DNA of 64,000 nucleotides from positions 186,001 through 250,000 of the forward strand of contig NZ_JAHLQI010000003.1 of assembly GCF_018918345.1 (NCBI RefSeq), given 5' to 3'. Under the pieces are notes generated by a model, which searched no databases, was not told where the DNA came from, and worked only from the letters and a program-made list of their open reading frames with translations. This document shows, piece after piece, positions 1 through 8,446 of the stretch. The DNA comes from Butyricicoccus intestinisimiae (lineage in GTDB: Bacteria > Bacillota > Clostridia > Oscillospirales > Butyricicoccaceae). Every line of letters starts with the position of its first letter. Within the stretch, counting starts at the first letter, position 1. Made by a program: the position numbers and the translations under genes.

Positions 1-1
1 C

Positions 2-1099
2 GTACACGTACATTTCCGCGACCCGGGACAGACGGAAAAGGAAGATATTTACACCGGCGCCGCAGCAGCAGAGGCGGGCGGATACACCACGGTTGTATGC
101 ATGGCAAATACCAAGCCGACCTGCGACAATCTGGAAACGCTGCAATACGTGCAGGATAAAGCGCGCCATGTCATGATTCACGTGCTGCAGGACTGTGCCG
201 TCACCAAGGGATTGGGCGGCAAGGAGCTGGTTGATTTTGAAGCACTGCATGAGGCAGGCGCTCCGGGATTTACCGATGACGGCGTCAATTTGACCAGCGG
301 CAAGCTGTGTTTAGAGGCCATGCGCCGCGCCAAGGCACTGGGCGTTCCGCTGTCGTTCCACGAGGAAGATCCGGCGTATGTCCTGTCTCCCGGCGTCAAC
401 TACGGCAGCAAAGCCGCAAAGAAATTTGATGTACTCGGCGCAATGCCGTCCTCTGAGGAAGAAATGATTGCCCGCGACATCGAGCTCGCCCTGATGACGG
501 GCGCGCGCGTTGCGTTCCAGCACATCAGCTCCGCCAAATCCGTTGCGCTGATTCGCGCCGGCAAGGCGCGCGGTGCGGACGTGCACGCCGAGGCAACCCC
601 GCACCATCTGGCACTGACACAGGATGACGTGCTGACCTACGGCGTCAACGCCCGCATGAATCCGCCGCTGCGCACGGAGCAGGACCGTCAGGCACTCATT
701 GCAGGTCTGGCAGACGGCACCATTGACATGATTGCCACCGACCATGCACCGCACACCGCGGAGCAGAAAAACAAACCGTTTGCACAGTCCATGTCCGGCA
801 TTACAGGTCTGGAAACCGCCTTTTCCGTGCTGAACACCGCGCTGGTTTGCGCCGGCAAGCTGACGCCGATGCAGCTCATGCGCTGCATGAGCCAAAATCC
901 GGCGCAGTTCTACAACCTGACCGGCAAATCCATCGAAGAAGGCAACCGTGCCGAGCTCATGATTGCGGACTGGAACGCCGATATCACGTATACGTCGTAT
1001 CGCTCCAAGTCCAGCAACACACCGTTTACCGGCAAGCCGCTCAAGGGCGAAATCAAGGGCATCGTGTGCGGCACGTACACCTCGCTCAAGCAGAAATAA
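2..1099 (+). CDS. pyrC: Dihydroorotase, 5' end outside the window
   Basis: Class I dihydroorotase, which cyclises carbamoyl aspartate to dihydroorotate in pyrimidine synthesis in the cytosol. The reading frame is open from the window edge. An ATG at 101 is internal, because the residues before it encode the zinc-binding HVHFRDPG motif. Further conserved metal and substrate motifs follow: MANTKP, TDDG, FHEED, QHISSA, EATPHHL and TDHAPH. The C-terminus ends in the usual FTGKPLKGEI...VCGTY region, so the 3' end looks complete at about 365 visible codons. A strong hairpin follows. Family assignment is firm; the true start and the upstream operon partners lie outside the window. Confidence 0.96.
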   Translation, partial: VHVHFRDPGQTEKEDIYTGAAAAEAGGYTTVVCMANTKPTCDNLETLQYVQDKARHVMIHVLQDCAVTKGLGGKELVDFEALHEAGAPGFTDDGVNLTSGKLCLEAMRRAKALGVPLSFHEEDPAYVLSPGVNYGSKAAKKFDVLGAMPSSEEEMIARDIELALMTGARVAFQHISSAKSVALIRAGKARGADVHAEATPHHLALTQDDVLTYGVNARMNPPLRTEQDRQALIAGLADGTIDMIATDHAPHTAEQKNKPFAQSMSGITGLETAFSVLNTALVCAGKLTPMQLMRCMSQNPAQFYNLTGKSIEEGNRAELMIADWNADITYTSYRSKSSNTPFTGKPLKGEIKGIVCGTYTSLKQK

Positions 1100-1118
1100 C
1101 CCCATGCATACAGCAAAA

Positions 1119-1151
1119 AATCCGGAGACATCGCGCGATGTTCTCCGGATT
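1119..1151. terminator. Bidirectional terminator between pyrC and rlmH
   Basis: An inverted repeat (AATCCGGAGA paired with TCTCCGGATT, with further pairing inside around TCGCGCGA) is flanked by an A-run on the left and a T-run on the right. It can therefore end the plus-strand pyrC transcript and the convergent minus-strand rlmH transcript. Confidence 0.85.
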
Positions 1152-1159
1152 TTTTTGCG

Positions 1160-1642
1160 TTACTTATGATATTTTCCGCCAGATGCGATATTGAGCGCCC
1201 GATACAGCTGTTCCAGCACCATCACGCGCGCCAAATGATGCGGAAACGTCATCGGTGACATGGACAGCCGCAGCTGCGCGGATTTTTTGAGGCTTTCATC
1301 CAGTCCGCACGAACCGCCTATCAGCACACTGATGTGCGACACGCCGCTTCCCATCCATTTGCTCAGCTTATCCGCAAACTGTTCACTGGACAGCGTACCG
1401 CCCTCAATGCACATGGCAACCACGGCACTGCCTGCCGGAATTTTCGCGCGGATCGCCTCCGCCTCTTTGGCAAGTGCCGCGTCAATCTGCGCCTGTGACG
1501 GGCTGTCCGGCAGCCGCTGCTCGGTCAGCTCTATGATTTCCAGCTTACAGTAGCCTTTCAGCCGCTTTTCATACTCGGCACATGCCTCCCGATAAAATTT
1601 TTCCTTGAGCTTGCCGACACAAATCAACCGAACATGCAGCAT
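1160..1642 (-). CDS. rlmH: 23S rRNA (pseudouridine1915-N3)-methyltransferase RlmH
   Basis: SPOUT-class methyltransferase of 160 residues, the usual family length, which modifies pseudouridine 1915 in helix 69 of 23S rRNA. The C-terminal knot carries the signature IGGSCGLDESL followed by LSMSPMTFPHHLARVMVLEQLYRA. The start (RLICVGKLKEKFYREAC) matches the family. It overlaps the end of the upstream metallo-hydrolase gene by 19 bp, so the two are translated from one message. Position next to a YycJ-type hydrolase mirrors the wal/yyc region of Bacillus and Staphylococcus, where rlmH lies close by. Confidence 0.95.
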   Translation of the reverse strand: MLHVRLICVGKLKEKFYREACAEYEKRLKGYCKLEIIELTEQRLPDSPSQAQIDAALAKEAEAIRAKIPAGSAVVAMCIEGGTLSSEQFADKLSKWMGSGVSHISVLIGGSCGLDESLKKSAQLRLSMSPMTFPHHLARVMVLEQLYRALNIASGGKYHK

Positions 1643-2427
1643 GGCGCACCCTCCTCTGTCAGTGGTATCGGCTGCTCCATCGCGCCGCGCGGCGCAACAT
1701 ATACCTCGCAGTCCGCGCCGCGCAGCGCCCGCTGCGTGCAGCGCAGAGCAGCCAGCGGATTGTTATTCTTATCACTCAAATGTGCGAGCACGAGCCGTTT
1801 TGCGCCGTTTTTGACGGCCTTCAGTGCGCCATCCGCACACGCTTCGTTGGAAAGATGGCCGAGCTTGCCGCGAATGCGCTGCTGCAGGTAAAACGGGTAC
1901 GGACCATGTCTGAGCATATCCACATCATGATTGGATTCCAGCACAACGGTATCACAGCCGCAGATGGTCTGCTGTACCTCGTCTGACAAAAAGCCGGTAT
2001 CCGTCACATAGCCGAGCTGATGCCCGCCGCCGTCAATGCGATAGGCAACCGGCTCTGCAGCATCGTGAGAAATCGGCATCGACTGCACACGCAGACCGTC
2101 CACGAAAAACGTCTCTCCGCCCGCAAAGAGACGGAAATTCTTTTTTGCCTGCGGCAGCTTTTGCAAAATTGCCGCTCCGGTGCCAAATGTCGCATACACC
2201 GGCAGCTCATATTTTTTTACAAAGGTCGCCAAGCCTTTGATGTGGTCTGTGTGCTCGTGTGTGAGCAGCACCGCAGACAGATTCGGAATCTCCATATCAA
2301 TGCGGTGCAGCGCCTGATTGAGCGCGCGCACCGACACGCCCAAATCAATCAGCACAGAAGTCTCTCCCGACTGCCACACGGCGCAATTTCCCGACGAGCC
2401 GGAAGCCACGGAATAATAAAAACTCAT
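1624..2427 (-). CDS. walJ: Metallo-beta-lactamase-fold hydrolase, YycJ/WalJ type
   Basis: MBL-fold protein of 267 residues. The HxHxDH metal motif is THEHTDH, and later metal ligands are visible at SHDA, DTGF and SNHD. The start chosen is the ATG at 2427 (MSFYYSVASGSSGNC), which has AAGGGG just upstream and matches the family N-terminus; the open frame extends upstream without a better site. YycJ/WalJ proteins are putative nucleases linked to the WalRK cell-wall control locus. Here the gene lies downstream of murA and YycH/YycI-like genes and overlaps rlmH, which supports the orthology. The biochemical role is inferred from family only. Confidence 0.85.
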   Translation of the reverse strand: MSFYYSVASGSSGNCAVWQSGETSVLIDLGVSVRALNQALHRIDMEIPNLSAVLLTHEHTDHIKGLATFVKKYELPVYATFGTGAAILQKLPQAKKNFRLFAGGETFFVDGLRVQSMPISHDAAEPVAYRIDGGGHQLGYVTDTGFLSDEVQQTICGCDTVVLESNHDVDMLRHGPYPFYLQQRIRGKLGHLSNEACADGALKAVKNGAKRLVLAHLSDKNNNPLAALRCTQRALRGADCEVYVAPRGAMEQPIPLTEEGAPCCMFG

Positions 2428-2449
2428 TGATATCCCCTTCGACAAAAAT

Positions 2450-2473
2450 GGGGAACTGCCTCGGCAGTTCCCC
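2450..2473 (-). terminator. Terminator after murA
   Basis: GGGGAACTGCC pairs with GGCAGTTCCCC and, read on the minus strand, is followed by ATTTTTGTC. It lies between the murA stop and the ribosome site of the YycJ-type gene, so it could end or attenuate transcription into the downstream pair. Confidence 0.7.
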
Positions 2474-2490
2474 CGCAAAGCTGCAAGAGC

Positions 2491-3759
2491 TTATTCGTTT
2501 ACTCGTTCCATCTCGCCGCCGATGCCGCACACCTTTTCGACGAGCTTTTCATAGCCGCGTTCCACATAACCAATGTTGGAAATTGTTGTCACGCCCTGTG
2601 CCGCCAAACCGGCAATCACCATTGCCGCGCCTGCGCGCAGGTCATGTGCAACCACATCGGTGCCAAACAGATCCGGCACGCCTTCAATCACAGCGGTTTC
2701 TTTAAAGACGCTGATGTGTGCACCCATCTTTTCCAGCTCCTCCGCATAGCGGAATCGGTTCGGCCAAACACCCTCTGTGATATGGCTGGAGCCGTCCGCC
2801 AGCACCATAGCAGCCGCCATCTGCGGATGCATATCGGTCGGGAATCCCGGATACGGCATGGTCTTGAGATTGGTATGACGCAGCGGACCATTGCGAATGA
2901 CGCGAATGGAGTCGTCATACATTTCAATTTTCACGCCCATGTCCTCCAGCTTGGTGCCGATGCACTCCAGATGCTTCGGAATGACATTCTTAATGAGAAC
3001 ATCGCCGCCGCAGGCTGCAACCGCCGCCATGTAGGTACCGGCTTCAATCTGATCCGGAATAATCGAGTACGTGCCGCCATGCAGGCTTTCCACGCCGTTG
3101 ATGACGATTTTATCTGTACCGGCACCCTTGATATCAGCACCCATCTGATTGAGGAAGTTTGCCAAATCTACGATGTGCGGCTCCTTTGCCACGTTTTCCA
3201 TGACGGTCTGTCCCTTTGCAAAGACAGCTGCCAGCATGACGTTCATGGTCGCGCCAACCGTGACAACATCGAAATAAATATGGCTGCCGACCAGACCCTC
3301 CGGCGCAATGGCCGAGATAAAGCCTTCCGGCTCCACGCGAACATAGCTGTTCAGACGCTCAAAGCCCTTGATGTGCTGATCGACCGGACGAATGCCGCCG
3401 AAATTGCATCCGCCTGGCATCGCCACGCGGGCATGTCCATATCTGCCCAGCTCCGCACCGATGAAGTAGTACGATGCGCGCAGACGCGTCATGAGCTCGA
3501 ATGTCTCCGGACTTTCCAGATCCATGGTGCCCTTTTCGGTCTGAATGGTTGTTTCATCCAAACGGGTGATTTTCATGCCCATCTTTTCGAGAATCTCGAA
3601 CTGCAGCATGACATCGACAATATTTGGAACATTTTTAATAATACACGGCCCATCAACCATCAACGTTGCTGGGACGATAGCAACAGCAGCATTTTTTGCG
3701 CCGCTGATCGTCACTTCGCCGTTCAGCGGATGTCCGCCCTTGATGATATATTTCTCCAA
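2491..3759 (-). CDS. murA: UDP-N-acetylglucosamine 1-carboxyvinyltransferase
   Basis: Catalyses the first committed step of peptidoglycan synthesis, transfer of enolpyruvate from PEP to UDP-GlcNAc. The protein has 422 residues, normal for the family, with two inverse alpha/beta domains. The active-site loop reads PGGCNFGGIRPVD, so the cysteine that binds PEP and confers fosfomycin sensitivity is present. The start codon is TTG at 3759, placed 9 nt after AAGGAG. Its insertion between YycI-like and YycJ-like genes couples wall precursor synthesis with what looks like a wall-stress locus. Confidence 0.96.
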   Translation of the reverse strand: MEKYIIKGGHPLNGEVTISGAKNAAVAIVPATLMVDGPCIIKNVPNIVDVMLQFEILEKMGMKITRLDETTIQTEKGTMDLESPETFELMTRLRASYYFIGAELGRYGHARVAMPGGCNFGGIRPVDQHIKGFERLNSYVRVEPEGFISAIAPEGLVGSHIYFDVVTVGATMNVMLAAVFAKGQTVMENVAKEPHIVDLANFLNQMGADIKGAGTDKIVINGVESLHGGTYSIIPDQIEAGTYMAAVAACGGDVLIKNVIPKHLECIGTKLEDMGVKIEMYDDSIRVIRNGPLRHTNLKTMPYPGFPTDMHPQMAAAMVLADGSSHITEGVWPNRFRYAEELEKMGAHISVFKETAVIEGVPDLFGTDVVAHDLRAGAAMVIAGLAAQGVTTISNIGYVERGYEKLVEKVCGIGGEMERVNE

Positions 3760-3996
3760 CGAAACCTTCTCCTTAAAATCCTAACTGCCAGGATAGTTGT
3801 TTCCCCAGTTAACCTCTATTTACCCTTTACGCATGTGCGGATTCCGAGAATACCCGTGTCAGCACATGTATACGAATAATATGTTAACACAACTATTACA
3901 AGAACGCAAACGATTTTTACACATATGCTGATTTTCCCCGCAAAAAAACAGTTTCATCAGGAAAAACGCGTCATTTTGGTACGGAATGCACAAAAA
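3760..3996. other. Leader/intergenic region upstream of murA
   Basis: 237 bp without a supported gene. It holds the murA ribosome site and an AT-rich part around 3880-3905 in which a minus-strand promoter is plausible (TTGTAA with a weak TATT-type -10), but no clear consensus or riboswitch was found. Confidence 0.4.
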
Positions 3997-5103
3997 TCAT
4001 CCCTCTGCGTCCCAGATATCTGCCGCGGCATCTGTTGCGTTTTGCTGTGTTGCAGCATTGGATGTGCTTTGCTCCGTGCCGTCCTCCGGCATCTCCAAGT
4101 CCGGCAATGCGTCATCCGCATCGGCATCGTTTGCCGTGACGCCGGTTCCGGAACCGGCGTCTGCTGCACTGCCGCTTCCTGCCTCCGCTTCATCGCCGGT
4201 CTGACTGGTTTCACCGATGCTCTCCGCCGTGACAACTTCTCCGGTCATAATATTGAGCAAATAGTCGCCCTGATCCGTCGAAAAGCGCCAGCATGGAATG
4301 GTCGCAAAGCGGCCGCCGCTGCGATCCGACAGCACATATGCCGCCTGCACGCGGAGAATCTGTCCCGCACCGCTTTTTGCGCCGAGGAATTGAAATAGTG
4401 CCTGCTGCTCGGAATAGGTTTTCAGGGCGCGGATTTCCAACGGCTGCGCCGTGCCTGTGCACCAAGTGCCCGTAATATAGAAAATATTATTGGGCGCAAT
4501 GGCAACATCCAAGCTGCATCCAATCAACTCCGTGTCATAGATGTTTTGCTGCACACTGACCGAAAATCCATTGTTGTCCTGTGTCGCAGCGATTTGCTTC
4601 CGAGAGACGGAAAATCCCGCCGTCTTCAGCAAGTTTTCCACAACCTCAGCCGCCTGATCGTTGTCCTGCGGCACTTCTACATCCGACAGCTGCACATCTG
4701 CATCCAGTTTTCCGGACTGCGACCACGATACCGTTCCATTGTCGCCGCTCCAAACCACTGCGCTGCCCTTTGCTTGGGTCTTGATGTCTCCGCGCAGCAG
4801 CGTCTGCGCCAACTGCTTCTGCACGCGTTCGTCCGCCCGCAGCGTATACGCCTGCGGCGCGTGTTCCATCGTCCGGTACACACTGGATCCGCACAGCACG
4901 CCCTGCTGTGCGAGCATGCTGTCCATCTGCTTGTGCATCTGATGCTTGAGCACAGCGTCATATCCTTTGACACAGCCCAGCGCCAGCAGCAGCACAACAT
5001 TGACCGCAAGCAGCACGGCAATGACCGCGTTCCTCACGCCGCTCCACGGGCGAATCACGCTCGGTTTCGGCTGTTTTTTCCGCCGATTGTTCCGCAGTCT
5101 CAC
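3997..5103 (-). CDS. YycI-like membrane-anchored regulatory protein
   Basis: Protein of 368 residues. A short basic N-terminus is followed by one membrane segment (about residues 26-48) and a large extracellular part. The region IPCWRFSTDQGDYLLNIMTG resembles the conserved end of YycH/YycI-fold domains. The tail after it is acidic and Ala/Asp-rich and probably disordered. Start is GTG at 5103, overlapping the stop of the upstream gene as GTGA, so translation is coupled. In Bacillus, YycH and YycI bind the WalK sensor kinase in the membrane and restrain it; here no kinase domain is encoded nearby. Assignment rests on architecture and gene order. Confidence 0.6.
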   Translation of the reverse strand: MRLRNNRRKKQPKPSVIRPWSGVRNAVIAVLLAVNVVLLLALGCVKGYDAVLKHQMHKQMDSMLAQQGVLCGSSVYRTMEHAPQAYTLRADERVQKQLAQTLLRGDIKTQAKGSAVVWSGDNGTVSWSQSGKLDADVQLSDVEVPQDNDQAAEVVENLLKTAGFSVSRKQIAATQDNNGFSVSVQQNIYDTELIGCSLDVAIAPNNIFYITGTWCTGTAQPLEIRALKTYSEQQALFQFLGAKSGAGQILRVQAAYVLSDRSGGRFATIPCWRFSTDQGDYLLNIMTGEVVTAESIGETSQTGDEAEAGSGSAADAGSGTGVTANDADADDALPDLEMPEDGTEQSTSNAATQQNATDAAADIWDAEG

Positions 5104-6701
5104 GATGCACCACCTCCTTGAATCAGATGGTCAAAGTCCTGCATCACAACGGTGATATGATCCGGTGTCCGCGTCCGATTGACCGCGTCCTTCGCATCCT
5201 CCTTGCCATATTGCAGGACATACCACTGCGGCGAGACAGCCGTGCCGGTATTGTCATACCAAGCCGTTGTTCCCGTACTGCCTGCAGCACTGTCCGCATC
5301 CGAGGTATCATCCTGCATTTCGTCCCACGACAAATCCGCATCGCCGTCCTCTGCGCTCCAAGCTGCATCCGCCGCATCGCTCGCAGCGGACGCATAGGCA
5401 TCGCTCCAGTCGTTTGCGGTTTCCTTTGCCGGATCGACATAGCGCAGGCTGAGGATCGCATCCGCATCAAACGCCAGCGATGCCGCCGCCTGCTTTTCCG
5501 GCATGACGGCAATGGTCTCTCCGGTTGACTGACAGGTGCGCAAGGCAAGCTCTGCATGGGTGAGCATGCCGTTGTCAAAGGTATAGCGCGCCAAATATCC
5601 AGCCGCCGCATTGTCCACCGGCACGCCGTTTATCTGCATGCCATACACGACAATATATTTGCCGCCATCATCGGTGTACGTCTTTTTGAGTGCCGGAACC
5701 GCACCGCTGCCGATGGCTTCCAATATCTCACCGGTCAGCCGGTATGCCGTCTGCACATCCTGCTGGTACAATTTTTGTCCGTGCGCCGCGCTCACGCCGA
5801 TGCCGGTTCCGTCATAAACCGCCGTGCCATCGCCGCCCAGACGAAACGTATGTTTGCCTGAAACATATATCGTTTTTCCGCCCGATGTGTACGCATGCTG
5901 CACGGCATCCTCTGCCTGCAGGCCGAACGCCGTGAGCACTTGTTCTATGCCGTCCTCTCCGGTGTACGGCGCAAACGACATCACATCGAATTTCATGCCG
6001 CCTGCGTTATACAGGACATCCGGCGAAATTGCCGCGGTCTTTTCGTCCACCGCAAGACTGCATCCGTTCGGTTCAAACTGCTCGACAGCGAGCCGAAAAT
6101 CCTCGTCCTGCACGGAAGTATCCGTGCGTTTGATGGTTCCGCTGCTGCTGTCCCGAAAATACAGCTGATACCCGTCTTTGCTCTTGCTCAGAAGCACGGT
6201 TCCCAGCGCACAATCCGCCAAATTCTTTGTGTCCGAACAGCCGAGCCAATTGGCAATCATTGCAGCCGGAACCTGCCCATCATACTGCATCATCAATATC
6301 TGATTGCTCAGCGCCCGACTATATGTCTCCATCGTCGTTGTATACGGCTTGGATGCATGAGACAGCGCCTGCATCCAAACATCCGCCGTCTGCTCATACG
6401 CCTGCTTTACGCCGTCCATGTTGTATTCCACGCCGAATACACCGTTCTTGCTGCGCGAAGCAAATCGAATCGGCATGGTTCCCGCGGCGTCATCGGTCTG
6501 TGTCTGTTCCGACGACAGCAGCCAATGCGGCAGAGAGAGTGTATGCTGCGGCAGAACCTCCCGCCACAAAAGCACGCTCTGCACCGGTATCGCCGCAAGC
6601 AGGACAACCAGCACGCCGTTGCGCAGCAGATGCTTGTGTCGCGCAAACCAGCGCGTCTTTGCACGGCGGGTGCGCCTGTTCGGCAACTGTTTCCGGCTCA
6701 T
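5100..6701 (-). CDS. YycH-like membrane-anchored protein
   Basis: Protein of 533 residues: Arg/Lys-rich cytosolic start, one membrane segment (about 28-48), then an extracellular part. Start is the ATG at 6701 after AGGAGG, and it overlaps the stop of the PAS protein as ATGA. Near the C-terminus (about 440-480) is an Asp/Ser/Ala-rich low-complexity insert before QWYVLQYGKEDA. The order with the following YycI-like gene, murA, YycJ and rlmH suggests YycH. Sequence similarity alone is too weak to settle it; another extracellular sensor-like protein is possible. Confidence 0.5.
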   Translation of the reverse strand: MSRKQLPNRRTRRAKTRWFARHKHLLRNGVLVVLLAAIPVQSVLLWREVLPQHTLSLPHWLLSSEQTQTDDAAGTMPIRFASRSKNGVFGVEYNMDGVKQAYEQTADVWMQALSHASKPYTTTMETYSRALSNQILMMQYDGQVPAAMIANWLGCSDTKNLADCALGTVLLSKSKDGYQLYFRDSSSGTIKRTDTSVQDEDFRLAVEQFEPNGCSLAVDEKTAAISPDVLYNAGGMKFDVMSFAPYTGEDGIEQVLTAFGLQAEDAVQHAYTSGGKTIYVSGKHTFRLGGDGTAVYDGTGIGVSAAHGQKLYQQDVQTAYRLTGEILEAIGSGAVPALKKTYTDDGGKYIVVYGMQINGVPVDNAAAGYLARYTFDNGMLTHAELALRTCQSTGETIAVMPEKQAAASLAFDADAILSLRYVDPAKETANDWSDAYASAASDAADAAWSAEDGDADLSWDEMQDDTSDADSAAGSTGTTAWYDNTGTAVSPQWYVLQYGKEDAKDAVNRTRTPDHITVVMQDFDHLIQGGGAS

Positions 6702-7693
6702 TGCTCCCTCCTATCCGAAGGCGTCACAATTGCCGCAAACAAGCCCGGCTCCAATGTGGCGAACGTGACATCCATCGTCGCATGATTTTGGCGCAGCTTG
6801 CCGCGAATTAAGCTCTGTTCGGCGGTTGGCATCGGCACATCATGAAAGACATCTTCAAAACAAAGCGTTTTGCCCGCTTTCATCTCTGTGCCGAGCAGCT
6901 GCTCCGCCATCAGATTGATTTCAAGCACCTTGCCGTCCGCCTGAAACAGCACATAGCCTTCCTGCAAAAACGGCAGCAAAATATTGAGTGCCGTGCGGTC
7001 TCTGCCCTTCCGTTTCTTTTTTTCCGGCGCATACAGCGCTGCCGCCATCGCTTCCCAATCGCCATGCGGCACCAGTGCTTGATTGTTGCGTTCCCGCAGC
7101 TCCTGTGCGGTGTGCGCGGCACAATCCGAAAAGGACTTTGCCAGCCCCCAGCTGATGCCCGCTGCGGCAAGCAGACTGAGCACCAGTCCCGCCAGCAGCA
7201 AAACTGCCAGACGCGCCATCAAAGCGCGCATACTGCTTCCATCGTCCTGAATATCCAAAATCAGCGCGCTTTCGCCGGTAATCGGAACCGCAACATCCAT
7301 CTTCGTCGGCAGCAGCGGCATGGCATCTCCCACGCCGCCGCCCATTGCGGTGACGATATTGTCCGTCATAACGGCGTTCTCATCGCCCGCCAGACGGTCT
7401 CCCGTTGCGGCGTCCCAAATCGAATAGCTTCTGCCGGAGCCGATGCGCAGCTGTCCGGCATAGGCGCTGATAATTTTTTCCGTTTCAGCGGCAGCACTGT
7501 CTGCGGCGCCCGTTGCATTTTCGTTCATTTCTGACAGCAGGTCTGTTGTGAGCACCTGAGAAACCTCCGTCTCAAACTGCTGTTCGGCATAGCGCGCCAT
7601 GCCGAACAGCAGACAAACGGACACAATGACAAGCGCCGCCGCCACGGCCACCAGCATACTTCCCGTCAGTTTTTTCTGCAATGATTTTCGCAT
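6698..7693 (-). CDS. Membrane sensor with PAS-like domain, no kinase domain
   Basis: Protein of 331 residues built like the front half of a WalK-type sensor: membrane segment at about 10-30, extracellular domain to about 155, second membrane segment at about 160-185, a short linker, and a PAS-like domain at about 235-330 (the part beginning GYVLFQADGKVLEINLMAEQLLG). It then stops; neither HisKA nor HATPase motifs occur in any frame between this gene and the next. Start ATG at 7693 follows AGGAG. The stop overlaps the next gene (ATGA). Likely a ligand or membrane-stress sensor acting through its neighbours. Domain calls are by eye. Confidence 0.55.
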   Translation of the reverse strand: MRKSLQKKLTGSMLVAVAAALVIVSVCLLFGMARYAEQQFETEVSQVLTTDLLSEMNENATGAADSAAAETEKIISAYAGQLRIGSGRSYSIWDAATGDRLAGDENAVMTDNIVTAMGGGVGDAMPLLPTKMDVAVPITGESALILDIQDDGSSMRALMARLAVLLLAGLVLSLLAAAGISWGLAKSFSDCAAHTAQELRERNNQALVPHGDWEAMAAALYAPEKKKRKGRDRTALNILLPFLQEGYVLFQADGKVLEINLMAEQLLGTEMKAGKTLCFEDVFHDVPMPTAEQSLIRGKLRQNHATMDVTFATLEPGLFAAIVTPSDRREQ

Positions 7694-7711
7694 GTATGAT
7701 ATTCTCCTGTC

Positions 7712-8248
7712 TTACAGCCCCATAATCAGCATTTTGCCGACAGCTGCAACGGTTTTTGCATCGTGAATCTCCCCCGATGCCACGCGCTGGCACAGCTCCT
7801 CAAACGGCATACGCACAATTTCCACAAATTCGTCCGCGTCCGGATGACATGCGCCTTGTGCCAGCTCCTTGGCGCAGTATAAATACAAACGCTCATCCAT
7901 AAATCCCGGAGACGGCCAAATTTCTCCCATGGAAATCATCTGTCCTGCGGTCAGTCCGGTTTCCTCGGACAGCTCCCGCCGGCCTGCCTCTTCCGCGTTT
8001 TCCGGACCGCGATCCATCTTTCCCGCCGGAATTTCCAGCGTTGTCTCTGCATACGGATAGCGATACTGGCGCACCAGTGTGACCATTCGATTCTCGTCTA
8101 TCGGCAGCACGCCGACGCCGCCCGGATGCTCACACACCTCACGAATGCACGGCTCGCCGTTTGGCAGCAGGGCATCATCTACGCGGACGGTCATAATCTT
8201 TCCGTGAAAAATATAATTGCTGTTTACTCGCTTTTCTGTCAAGTCCAT
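7712..8248 (-). CDS. Nudix hydrolase, ADP-ribose pyrophosphatase type
   Basis: Protein of 178 residues. The Nudix box is complete, with G at GKMDRG, and RELSEETGL, giving the metal-binding glutamates. The N-terminal part (VNSNYIFHGKIMTVRVDD) and RQYRYPYAETTLEIPAGK are typical of the ADP-ribose pyrophosphatase subgroup, which cleaves ADP-ribose to AMP and ribose 5-phosphate. Start is the ATG at 8248 with AAAGGAG upstream; the longer open frame has no ribosome site. It ends 18 bp before the PAS sensor gene, so the two may be cotranscribed. Confidence 0.88.
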   Translation of the reverse strand: MDLTEKRVNSNYIFHGKIMTVRVDDALLPNGEPCIREVCEHPGGVGVLPIDENRMVTLVRQYRYPYAETTLEIPAGKMDRGPENAEEAGRRELSEETGLTAGQMISMGEIWPSPGFMDERLYLYCAKELAQGACHPDADEFVEIVRMPFEELCQRVASGEIHDAKTVAAVGKMLIMGL

Positions 8249-8399
8249 CCCTAAAACTCCTTTTACAGCACAGCCTTGTGCGGCTGTTTTTGCCGATGAT
8301 AACTCAGTTTTCAGTATAAAAGCAATGGTACGCTTTGTCAAACGGCTAACTGTATATTTTATCCTCTATTTTTATGTTTTTTCTGTGCACAAACAAAAA

Positions 8400-8425
8400 C
8401 AGGACTCGGTGTGTACCGAGTCCTG
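8400..8425 (-). terminator. Terminator after the SLH protein gene
   Basis: CAGGACTCGGT pairs with ACCGAGTCCTG around a GTGT loop. On the minus strand the stem is followed by GTTTTTGTTTG. Confidence 0.85.
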
Positions 8426-8446
8426 CCCAATGGCTGTGTATACTGC

